The notes below the pieces were generated by a model that made no database searches, was not told the origin of the DNA, and was given only the letters and a program-made list of their open reading frames with translations. This document shows, in pieces, positions 9,359-16,752 of a stretch of DNA of 64,000 bases. The number at the start of each line of letters is the position of its first letter. Positions within the stretch are counted from its first letter, which is position 1. Location: positions 20,345 to 84,344 of the forward strand of contig NZ_MZGT01000020.1 of assembly GCF_002029255.1 (NCBI RefSeq), written 5' to 3'. Position numbers and translations under genes: made by a program. This stretch comes from Clostridium chromiireducens (GTDB lineage: Bacteria > Bacillota > Clostridia > Clostridiales > Clostridiaceae).

Positions 9359-10168
9359 TTACTTAGTATCAATTCCTGCTTTCTTATAAAGTTCATAAAA
9401 ATGATGGGTAGGACCCACACCTTTTCCAAGCTCAAATCCATGTTCAATTGCACATGTTATATACTTTTTACCACACCTAACAGCTTCTTCAACTGTCATA
9501 TTTTTAGCTAAATTTGCGGCTATAGTAGATGATAAAGTACAACCTGTTCCATGAGTATGTTTAGTATCAATTCTTTCTTGCTTCAAAATTACAAAGTCTT
9601 TTCCATCAAATAATAAATCCGTTGCTTCACCTTCTAGGTGTCCGCCCTTAACCAAAACAGCTTTTGGCCCTAGCTCTTTAAGTTTTAAAGCTGCTTCTTT
9701 CATCTCTTCTAAAGTTTCTATTTTTATCCCTAAAATTTCTTCTGCTTCTGGTAAATTTGGAGTGATTAGTGTTGCAAGTGGAAATAATTCCTTAACCAAA
9801 GTATCCTTTGCATCTCTAGATAATAAGTTAAATCCACTTTTAGAGATCATAACAGGATCTAAAACAATTACTGGTAAATCTTTAACTTTTCTTAATGCTT
9901 TAGATATAGCTTGTATAGACTCAATTTTAGAAACCATCCCTATCTTAATTACGTCTACCCTTATATCCTCAAAAATAACATTTATTTGTGCTTCAATCAT
10001 ATCAGGATTTATATCTTGAATTCCAAACACACCCATTGTATTCTGCGCAGTTACAGCTGTAATTACACTCATACCATAAACTCCGTTAGCTGAAAATGCC
10101 TTTAAGTCTGCTTGAATACCTGCTCCTCCACATGAATCTGAACCTGCAATAGTTAATGCTCTAAACAT
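9359..10168 (-). CDS. thiD: Hydroxymethylpyrimidine (phosphate) kinase
   Basis: A 269-residue ribokinase-fold enzyme that phosphorylates hydroxymethylpyrimidine and its phosphate to the diphosphate used by ThiE. Motifs: N-terminal ALTIAGSDSCGGAGIQADLKAF, VLDPVMISKSG in the middle, TPNLPEAEEILG, VKGGHLEGEATD, and C-terminal THGTGCTLSSTIAANLA with the anion-hole GTGC. It lies 53 bases downstream of thiW in the same orientation. Confidence 0.95.
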   Translation of the reverse strand: MFRALTIAGSDSCGGAGIQADLKAFSANGVYGMSVITAVTAQNTMGVFGIQDINPDMIEAQINVIFEDIRVDVIKIGMVSKIESIQAISKALRKVKDLPVIVLDPVMISKSGFNLLSRDAKDTLVKELFPLATLITPNLPEAEEILGIKIETLEEMKEAALKLKELGPKAVLVKGGHLEGEATDLLFDGKDFVILKQERIDTKHTHGTGCTLSSTIAANLAKNMTVEEAVRCGKKYITCAIEHGFELGKGVGPTHHFYELYKKAGIDTK

Positions 10169-10221
10169 AAAATCACCCTTTCGTCTTATTCTACAGTTAA
10201 ATTATTTCTGTATATTTATCA

Positions 10222-10761
10222 CTAAACTTTGTGTATGTTTTTTAAATCATTGTCATATGTTGATACTTCATTATCTATTAGTATTTTACTTATCACCGGA
10301 ACTTTTACAAAGAAATAAGCTATAACAGATCCTACACTACAGCTAGATATAAATGGAGTCACATATGCAAAAAGTGCTGCCTTTTTACCTAAAAGCAGTA
10401 CAGCTATAGGATAGGCCAATAATGCTCCTAATATTCCAGTTCCAATTAATTCTCCAATTACAGCTATACTTGGCTTCCTAAATTTCTTATAAAGAATACC
10501 TGCAAGCAGTGCTCCTACCATACTTCCTGGAAATGCCAGCAAAGTACCAGTTCCCATAATATTTCTAATTAGTGATGCAATAAGCGCATTTAAAAGTGCA
10601 TAAATTGGACCTAATGTTATTGCCCCAACTACATTTACAAAGTGTTGTATCGGAGAAATTTTAGCGCCTAAAATTGGTATTGAAAAAGTTCCAAAAATTA
10701 CTGAAATACCAATTAAAACACCGCTTAATGCAATTTTTTGTGCTTTACTTTTTTCTTTCAT
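10222..10761 (-). CDS. thiW: Thiazole-specific ECF transporter S component
   Basis: A small membrane protein of 179 residues with about five or six hydrophobic segments. It matches the ThiW family, which is predicted to bind a thiazole precursor and work with a shared ECF energizing module (EcfA, EcfA', EcfT) encoded elsewhere. Motifs are ALSGVLIGISVIFG, HFVNVVGAITLGPIYALLNALIASLIRNIMGTGT and AFPGSMVGALLAG. It is the first gene after the TPP riboswitch and has AAGGAGG before the ATG. The C-terminal tail after residue 160 is polar. Confidence 0.9.
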   Translation of the reverse strand: MKEKSKAQKIALSGVLIGISVIFGTFSIPILGAKISPIQHFVNVVGAITLGPIYALLNALIASLIRNIMGTGTLLAFPGSMVGALLAGILYKKFRKPSIAVIGELIGTGILGALLAYPIAVLLLGKKAALFAYVTPFISSCSVGSVIAYFFVKVPVISKILIDNEVSTYDNDLKNIHKV

Positions 10762-10875
10762 TAAAAAACCTCCTTAAATCAATAAATTAATAAAACTTTG
10801 TGAAATAAAATTTTATTAAACCACATCTTACTGTGATTAAATGATTAACTTTGAAAGAAGTTAATTATTTTTAAG

Positions 10876-10903
10876 CAAAAAAAATGTATCCAAAGGGATA
10901 CAT
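10876..10903 (-). terminator. Riboswitch-linked terminator upstream of thiW
   Basis: ATGTATCC pairs with GGATACAT around a 4-base loop and is followed on the minus strand by a run of eight T. It lies between the TPP aptamer and thiW. It is the probable expression platform: TPP binding would favour this terminator. Confidence 0.85.
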
Positions 10904-10932
10904 TAATAAACATGTGCACAAAAAATATCAAT

Positions 10933-11027
10933 ATACTTCCCTACGTTGGTATTAACCAAATCAGGTTATAAGAGTCTAGGAAATCAATCTTTCCAATCTC
11001 AGCCAAAATATTAGCTCCCCTAGTTAT
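10933..11027 (-). promoter_or_regulatory. TPP riboswitch aptamer
   Basis: On the minus strand the conserved THI-box elements appear in order: GGGGAGC, then GGCTGAGA, then ACCTGATTTGGTTAATACCA, then CGTAGGGAAGT. GGCTGAGA is the pyrimidine-binding loop and ACCTGAT the other invariant block. The terminal GGGGA/TCCCC-type P1 helix is represented by CTAGGGG with CGTAGGGA. It precedes thiW, thiD and thiC and should shut them off when thiamine pyrophosphate is abundant. Confidence 0.96.
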
Positions 11028-11117
11028 TCAATTATAAAATTATCTTTCACAAGATAAAGATTATACCATTAATTGCAAATCGTCAAGTATATAATAACTT
11101 ATTATTTAAAATTCGAT

Positions 11118-11291
11118 ATAGATATTTAATACAAAGCTTAGACTTATGCGATAATCCACCGAAAGTAGAAACATTTTGTTTTTAGTTTTTCTTTGGAATC
11201 ATTACCATCAAAATTCCTAGAAACCAAAACACAATATGTTACTTATTTGGGTAAGTTACACATAAATCTAAATCTTAAATTTGATATCTAT
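11118..11291. repeat. Stem-loop repeat, internally deleted copy
   Basis: Between the 64-residue ORF and the TPP riboswitch lies a shorter member of the stem-loop family. The outer arms start ATAGATAT (11118) and end ATATCTAT (11291) and pair imperfectly over about 30 bases. Inside, CACCGAAAG marks the CCGAAA end. AATCATTACCATCAAAATTCC and AATATGTTACTTATTT match the fragment at 34.3 kb. The apical part of the stem is missing, so it looks like a deletion derivative. Confidence 0.65.
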
Positions 11292-11341
11292 GATAATGTA
11301 GAAGGCAAATTCTTCATGTGAGATTTTCACTCACTTGAATA

Positions 11342-11536
11342 TTATTTATTTTTAACTTGTACATAGTATTTACCATATCTTTTAACTGGTTTTATTACCT
11401 CAAAACCATTAACAAATTCTCCTATGACTTGATCTTTTGCAACTTCAATTAATATGGTTTTCTTCTTCTCTTTAACTCGTTTTGTTGGTACAAAAGTAGT
11501 TTTTTTAACTGCATTATTTCTGCTTTTAGTTGGCAT
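11342..11536 (-). CDS. Small basic hypothetical protein, 64 aa
   Basis: I do not recognise this protein. It has a very basic N-terminal half (many Lys/Arg, with KEKKK) and a C-terminal half (about 28-64) that looks like a small beta-rich fold: ILIEVAKDQVIGEFVNGFEVIKPVKRYGKYYVQVK. There is no membrane segment or cysteine. A GGAG lies 11 bases before the ATG, which supports translation. It stands alone between a repeat element and the FMN-binding gene. Nucleic-acid binding is possible given the charge but is not shown. Confidence 0.6.
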   Translation of the reverse strand: MPTKSRNNAVKKTTFVPTKRVKEKKKTILIEVAKDQVIGEFVNGFEVIKPVKRYGKYYVQVKNK

Positions 11537-11752
11537 TTTATCTCATACTCCTGCTAATATTATAATCTTGAAATTATTATATTAACTTTTTTCTCTAAAT
11601 GTGTTACTCTGAACCTATAAATTTAATTCTATATAGTGTCATAAAAAAATTTCTATTTATTACTCTAATTTCTCATTTTTCAATTCTAGTACTTTAAATA
11701 CTAAAACAAACTACAGATTATATACAACTTAAGATAAATTAGACTATTTTAA

Positions 11753-12991
11753 TTATTTTGCTTGAGTCAAAGCATTTGCTACGGCACTCATAATCCCTTT
11801 TGAGCTATAAGTTGCACCTGAAATTGTATCTACTGAGGTTGATTGTTTTGAAATTATGCTCTTTATTATAGTTCCTTCTACTCTTTTATAAAACTTTGGA
11901 GTATCTTGATTAGATATAGTTTTTATATTTGATATTTTTCCATCTAATACAGTAACAGAAACCTTAGTGGTTCCTCCTCTATAACCAGTTCCACTTCCTG
12001 TGTATGTACCATCTTTATATTCACTTGTAGTATTTTGAGCTGCATTTGAAATTGCAGTTGTTCCATCTTTATAAGTTTGTGAAGAACTATTTTCTAAATT
12101 TTCACTACTTGAAATTGTATTGCTATTAACTGAAATTCCTGATTTAGTTACTGCATTTCCAGCGAAGCTAGTAAGTCCATATACACCTAAAAATGTAGCC
12201 ATTGCCACTGATCCTGTTAACTTAGCATCTAAATCTCTACTAGCTACATTTACATTAGCATTATTTCTATAACATACTTCAGTACATTTTAAGCAGTTAA
12301 TACAATCGCCACCCTTGACACAATCTACATTATAAAGTGGTAACCCCATCGAACAATTCATTGTGCATGCTCTACATTTACCGCAATCAGCTTTGGGCTT
12401 ATTAATCTTAACTATTCCAATTTTAGAAGTAATGGAGAATATTGCACCTAAAGGACATAGGTATCTACAGAAAAATCTCTCAATAAATGCTGATCCTATT
12501 GTGATTAATATTAAAAATATCAATCCAATAAGTAAGCTTGAAAAAATAGTAGATATATCAGTTATTTGACCAAAAGCATCCCAAGGACTTGTGCTTTCTA
12601 GTATACTGCTTCCCATAGTCCATGAAATAGCTATTATAAAAACTAATACTATGTACTTAACGTACTTAAGTACATAATCAACTTTTTCATCTACTCTAAA
12701 TTTTATCTTGAATACTTTTCTTGATATAAAATATATTAAATCATTATACGCACCAAATGCACATATCCATCCACAGAACCATCTCCCTAATACTATTGTC
12801 AAAAGCATAATAGCTATAAATTCCATTAAACTTGGTAATGCTGTAAAAAAGTTAAAATTGCCATTGATAATCATTTGATATACTGTTTTTACTTCACTAA
12901 ATGTCATTGAATAAAGACCTGGTAACAGAATAAATGAAATCAATTGTACAACATGCCTTATGATCTGCGATCTTTTTATCTTACTTGCCAT
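11753..12991 (-). CDS. NapH/NosR-type [4Fe-4S] membrane protein with one FMN-binding domain
   Basis: A 412-residue predicted membrane electron-transfer protein. It has about five to six transmembrane helices (residues 10-210) with RWFCGWICAFGAYNDL and RFFCRYLCPLGA, the CxxxC(P) elements of NapH/NosR proteins. Two ferredoxin-like cysteine sets follow, CGKCRACTMNCSMG and CINCLKCTEVCYR. After another hydrophobic stretch and a Ser/Asn-rich linker comes one FMN_bind domain (about 330-412) ending in SGATYSS, whose Thr is the expected FMN attachment site for ApbE. It is a paralogue of the larger protein upstream and has its own promoter with 11-bp repeats. The last cluster has CY where CP is usual. 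Confidence 0.9.
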   Translation of the reverse strand: MASKIKRSQIIRHVVQLISFILLPGLYSMTFSEVKTVYQMIINGNFNFFTALPSLMEFIAIMLLTIVLGRWFCGWICAFGAYNDLIYFISRKVFKIKFRVDEKVDYVLKYVKYIVLVFIIAISWTMGSSILESTSPWDAFGQITDISTIFSSLLIGLIFLILITIGSAFIERFFCRYLCPLGAIFSITSKIGIVKINKPKADCGKCRACTMNCSMGLPLYNVDCVKGGDCINCLKCTEVCYRNNANVNVASRDLDAKLTGSVAMATFLGVYGLTSFAGNAVTKSGISVNSNTISSSENLENSSSQTYKDGTTAISNAAQNTTSEYKDGTYTGSGTGYRGGTTKVSVTVLDGKISNIKTISNQDTPKFYKRVEGTIIKSIISKQSTSVDTISGATYSSKGIMSAVANALTQAK

Positions 12992-13138
12992 ATTTCCTTC
13001 TCCTTTTCTAGCTCTATATCTTTAGCGATAATGAATTTTTATGTTAATTACCATTAATCAAATTTTTACGATTAAGTTTTAATAGAAATATTATTTTCAC
13101 TTCATTATCTTCTATATTTTAATTTCTTCATTAATTGA

Positions 13139-13196
13139 ATTATAGCAACACAACCTTAATACTCCCTTAATCCAAACTGAGAATTGACTGAGAATT
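13139..13196 (-). promoter_or_regulatory. Promoter with four 11-bp direct repeats (OmpR-type sites)
   Basis: On the plus strand, units CTTAATACT, CTTAATCCA, CTGAGAATT and CTGAGAATT begin at 13155, 13166, 13177 and 13188, exactly 11 bases apart. A minus-strand TATAAT lies at 13139-13144, 10 bases past the array. No good -35 is present and the repeats overlap its expected place. The same layout occurs at 16539-16596. 11-bp direct repeats overlapping the -35 are characteristic of OmpR/PhoB-family activators. The adjacent response regulator (18336-19025) is the obvious candidate. Confidence 0.65.
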
Positions 13197-13236
13197 AGCT
13201 ATCAAAGCTACTATATCAGTGAAGATAAAAGCCAAC

Positions 13237-13326
13237 GAAAAAGATAGTACATGTTGAATTTATCCTTGTTAAGTAATTTATATATCTACTTAACGAGGTT
13301 TAGTTCAAACTGTACTATCTCTTTTT
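13237..13326 (-). terminator. Long hairpin after the three-domain FMN protein
   Basis: AAAAAGATAGTACA and TGTACTATCTCTTTTT form the base of a roughly 38-bp imperfect stem. GTTAAGTA and TACTTAAC form the top. It starts one base after the stop codon of the upstream gene and has a T-run on the minus strand, so it should end the apbE operon before the next promoter. The rest of 12992-13327 holds only the promoter noted separately. Confidence 0.75.
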
Positions 13327-13327
13327 A

Positions 13328-15430
13328 TTATTTTGCTTGACTTAAAGCATTTCTTATTGCCTCAATTATACCGTTACTGCTATATGTTGCGCCAGACACG
13401 GTGTCTACAGAAGCTGACTGCTTTGAAATCACACTGTTTGTTATTGTTCCTATAGCTCTATTATAATATCTTGAAGTATCTTCATTTGATATAGTACTTA
13501 TACTTACTATCTTTCCGTTAGTTATAGCAACAGAAATTTTAGTTGTTCCTCCAAAGCCTGATCCACTACCTGCATAAGTTCCATCTTTATATTTCCCCTT
13601 ACTAGTTGTTCCTCCACTAGTACTTCCACTTGAACCTGTGACTCCTTGGCTTGCTGTTGAGTTAGAAGATGTACCCTTTTGATTTACCACTGGCGGTGGT
13701 GTTGCACGTGTTTGCTCTGAAACTGGCGGTGGAGTACTTTTTGAGTTTGCCACTGGTGGTGTTGGTGGTCCGCCCTTAGACGTATTATCGCTAGAAACAG
13801 CACTACTAGCATTGCTGCCTGAATCAGGAACACCTGCTTGATTCAATGCATTTTTAACTGCATCTATAATTCCCCTTGAACTAAAAGTGGCCCCCGAAAC
13901 TGTATTTACAACTGTTGATTGACTTGAAAGCATTTTATTTATTAGAACACCTGAAGCCTTTTGATAAAACTCTGGAGTGTCCCCATAAGATGAAGTTTTA
14001 ATACTATTCATTTTTCCATTAGCTATAGTAACGGATATTTTAGTTGTTGCACCTTCAAATCCTGTTCCAGTTCCTATATATGTTCCATCTTTAAATTTCG
14101 AAGCGGTTACCTTAACACTATCTCCTGTATCTAAGATTTTATCTTTCGAGCTTGCTTCTGGAGCTGGAACTGAAGCTGCTGCTTGATCTTTAGTTTCATT
14201 ACTATTGTTTGAAGCATCACTGTCTGAATCAGTACCAGATGCTTTTCCTAACGCGTCCTTAACTGCACTTAGGATTCCTTTAGAACTATAAGTCGCTCCT
14301 GATACTACATCAACATCTGTTGATTGCTTTGATAGTATTTCTTTTGTTATTATTCCTGATGCTCTCTCAAAATATTGATGATCATCCCCATTTGATAAAA
14401 TATCGATCTTCGATATTTTTCCATCAGCTATTGTGATGGAAACTTTAGTTGTTCCTCCATTAAACCCTTGACCACTTCCAGTATATATCCCATCTTTATA
14501 CTTTTGTGAATCATTAGCTAAAGTTGGATTACTTGAATATTCACTACTAGAAACTGCACTATCACTAGAAATTATCCCTGCCTTAGTTAAAGCGTCAACT
14601 CCGAAGTTTGTAAATCCATAAACACCTAACATTGCAGCCATTGCCACAGAACCAGTTAATGCAGCATTCAGATCTTGTCCTAGTATATTCGCATTAGCAT
14701 TATTTCTAGGGCAAACCTCTGTACACTTTAGGCAGTTTATGCAATCTCCACCTTTAACTTTATCAACCTTATAAAGTTGTAATCCCATTGAACAATTCAT
14801 TGTACACGCTCTACATTTACCACAATCAGCTTTTGGCTTATTAATTTTTGTTATTCCAACCTTAGAAATTATTGAAAATACAGCACCTAAAGGACATAAA
14901 TATCTGCAGAAAAATCTTTCAATAAAAAATGCTCCTATAGTAATTAAAACTAATAATACAAGTCCAATAAGCAAATTAGAAAGAACAGTTGATATATTAG
15001 TTATTTGTCCAAATACATCCCAAGGACTTGTGCTTTCTAAAATATTACTTCCTATTGTCCATGAAATAATTATTATGAATATTAATACCACATATTTTAC
15101 ATATTTAAGTATAGAATCAACTTTTTCATTTACTTTAAATTTACCTTTAAATATCTTTTTTGATATAAAGTATATTAAATCATTATAAGCCCCAAAAGCA
15201 CACATCCAGCCACAAAACCATCTTCCTGCTATTATGGTTAAAAACATTACTGCCACAAATTCTACTAAGCTTGGTAATGCTTGAAGGAAATTAAAGTTCC
15301 CTTTAATAATCATTTCATATACTGTTCTTAATTCACTAAAAGTCATTGCATATAAACCTGGTAATAATAAAAATAATATTAATTGAACACAATATCTTAA
15401 AACCTGGGATTTCTTTATTTTCTTAGCCAT
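13328..15430 (-). CDS. NapH/NosR-type [4Fe-4S] membrane protein with three FMN-binding domains
   Basis: About 700 residues. The first 270 closely match the 412-aa paralogue: transmembrane helices, RWFCGWMCAFGA, RFFCRYLCPLGA, then CGKCRACTMNCSMG and CINCLKCTEVCPR for two [4Fe-4S] clusters. Three FMN_bind domains follow, each with its own flavinylation motif (SGATYSS near 378, SGATFSS near 520, SGATYSS near 680). Low-complexity linkers separate them, including one rich in Pro (PPTPP, STPPPV, ATPPPV). The start at 15430 is chosen because GAAGGAG lies eight bases upstream; a frame from 15466 overlaps apbE. With ApbE next door, three covalent FMNs per protein are expected, giving a predicted extracytosolic electron wire. 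Confidence 0.92.
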   Translation of the reverse strand: MAKKIKKSQVLRYCVQLILFLLLPGLYAMTFSELRTVYEMIIKGNFNFLQALPSLVEFVAVMFLTIIAGRWFCGWMCAFGAYNDLIYFISKKIFKGKFKVNEKVDSILKYVKYVVLIFIIIISWTIGSNILESTSPWDVFGQITNISTVLSNLLIGLVLLVLITIGAFFIERFFCRYLCPLGAVFSIISKVGITKINKPKADCGKCRACTMNCSMGLQLYKVDKVKGGDCINCLKCTEVCPRNNANANILGQDLNAALTGSVAMAAMLGVYGFTNFGVDALTKAGIISSDSAVSSSEYSSNPTLANDSQKYKDGIYTGSGQGFNGGTTKVSITIADGKISKIDILSNGDDHQYFERASGIITKEILSKQSTDVDVVSGATYSSKGILSAVKDALGKASGTDSDSDASNNSNETKDQAAASVPAPEASSKDKILDTGDSVKVTASKFKDGTYIGTGTGFEGATTKISVTIANGKMNSIKTSSYGDTPEFYQKASGVLINKMLSSQSTVVNTVSGATFSSRGIIDAVKNALNQAGVPDSGSNASSAVSSDNTSKGGPPTPPVANSKSTPPPVSEQTRATPPPVVNQKGTSSNSTASQGVTGSSGSTSGGTTSKGKYKDGTYAGSGSGFGGTTKISVAITNGKIVSISTISNEDTSRYYNRAIGTITNSVISKQSASVDTVSGATYSSNGIIEAIRNALSQAK

Positions 15431-15452
15431 ACTTATTACTCCTTCTCTTATG

Positions 15453-16502
15453 CTATAGTTCTTCAAAAAATTCGCTATCTGTTAATGTAAAAATACTTTC
15501 ATCAATGCCTGATGTTTTATATACTTTCTTATCTTCTGTAATAAATATAGCGTCAATCCCCTCTATAGTCTCTATAATCTTCATAGCTTTATCAATGCCA
15601 ATTATATAAACACCAGTTGATAAGCCATCTCCGTCAATTGAATTATCAGATATAATAGTTGCACTTATGATTTTGCTTTCAGATGGATATCCTGTTTTAG
15701 GATCAATTATATGATGAAATCTCTTTCTATCTTTCATAAAATATCTTTCATAATTACCTGAGGTAACTATTGATTTATTCTTTACACTTAATATTCCCAC
15801 ATATTCTCCCCTAGATTTAAATGGGCTTTGAATTCCAACCTTCCAATCTGAACCATCCTCCTTACTTCCGAGAGCAAAAATGTTTCCACCTAAATCAATT
15901 AATGCACTTTTAATATTATGCTGGTAAAAAATATCTCTTACTTCATCAGCTGCAAATCCTTTTGCTATTCCCCCAACATCTAAAGCCTGATTATTATTTT
16001 TTAGCATTATTGAATTATTTTCTTCATCAAAAATAACATCATTATAGTTTACAAGTTTTAACGTCTTCTCTATTTGCGACTTTTCCGGAATTTTTTCTTC
16101 TTTTGTACCTATGCTCCATAACGTTACTAATGGTCTTATTGTTGGATCAAAAGTACCTTCTAAAATTTCACTGTACTCTATAGCCTTTTTAACTACAAAA
16201 TAAGTATCACTATTTACTTTCTCTGCCATAGTTCCTGCACTCAAATTTACTTTTGATATGTCACTACTTTCTTTAAAAGCTGACATTCTATCATCAATTT
16301 CGTTTAGCCTTTCTGTCGCTTTATCTATTGCCATTTGAGCTTTATTTCCACTTGCTCTTAAATTAATCAAAGTTCCAAGAGCATAACTACTATTAGCTAC
16401 TTCATGTTTTTCATATTTACCCGTCACAAATACAAAAAATAAAATAGCTATTATTATTCCAATCATCACTATGAAAATACTTACTATACTTATAATACTC
16501 AC
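15453..16502 (-). CDS. apbE: FAD:protein FMN transferase
   Basis: 349 residues. A hydrophobic N-terminal anchor (about 5-27) points to an extracytoplasmic, membrane-tethered enzyme. ApbE transfers FMN from FAD to a Thr in FMN_bind domains. Family motifs are visible: ALGTLINLR, NEIDDRMSAFKESSDISKVN, DVGGIAKGFAADEV (about 177-190), ALIDLGGNIFALG, and HHIIDPKTGYPSESKIISATIISDNSIDGDGLSTGVYIIG, which includes the DP-TG-P nucleotide and metal site. Its partner genes with four SGAT target motifs lie directly downstream; the next gene starts 22 bases after its stop. A promoter with four 11-bp repeats lies at 16539-16596. Confidence 0.93.
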   Translation of the reverse strand: MSIISIVSIFIVMIGIIIAILFFVFVTGKYEKHEVANSSYALGTLINLRASGNKAQMAIDKATERLNEIDDRMSAFKESSDISKVNLSAGTMAEKVNSDTYFVVKKAIEYSEILEGTFDPTIRPLVTLWSIGTKEEKIPEKSQIEKTLKLVNYNDVIFDEENNSIMLKNNNQALDVGGIAKGFAADEVRDIFYQHNIKSALIDLGGNIFALGSKEDGSDWKVGIQSPFKSRGEYVGILSVKNKSIVTSGNYERYFMKDRKRFHHIIDPKTGYPSESKIISATIISDNSIDGDGLSTGVYIIGIDKAMKIIETIEGIDAIFITEDKKVYKTSGIDESIFTLTDSEFFEEL

Positions 16503-16538
16503 CTACCTAAACTATATATGAATCTCCTCATTGTTGAA

Positions 16539-16596
16539 ATTATAACAAAAGAGTCTTAATGTATCCTTAGTGCAAGCTTAGAATTTGCTGAGAATT
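16539..16596 (-). promoter_or_regulatory. apbE promoter with four 11-bp direct repeats
   Basis: Units CTTAATGTA, CTTAGTGCA, CTTAGAATT and CTGAGAATT start at 16555, 16566, 16577 and 16588, exactly 11 bp apart. A minus-strand TATAAT sits at 16539-16544. The distance from -10 to array is the same as at the promoter of the paralogous gene (16 bases start to start). The place of the -35 is occupied by a repeat unit and matches the consensus poorly, which suggests activator dependence. Confidence 0.65.
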
Positions 16597-16685
16597 ATAT
16601 AAAATTCCAGACCCAGATTTTCCTTGACAACGTCTTAATCTAGAGATGCGTTGATATTTTAATCAATAGAATAACTAAATATACT

Positions 16686-16731
16686 AAAAAAGATGTTGCA
16701 AAATAATATAATAAACTTATTTTGTAACATC
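16686..16731 (-). terminator. Terminator after the histidine kinase
   Basis: GATGTTGCAAAATAA and TTATTTTGTAACATC form a 15-bp stem with one mismatch and a T-run on the minus strand, about 20 bases after the kinase stop. It separates the two-component pair from apbE. Confidence 0.85.
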
Positions 16732-16752
16732 CTTTCTAAATTTTAGACACAA

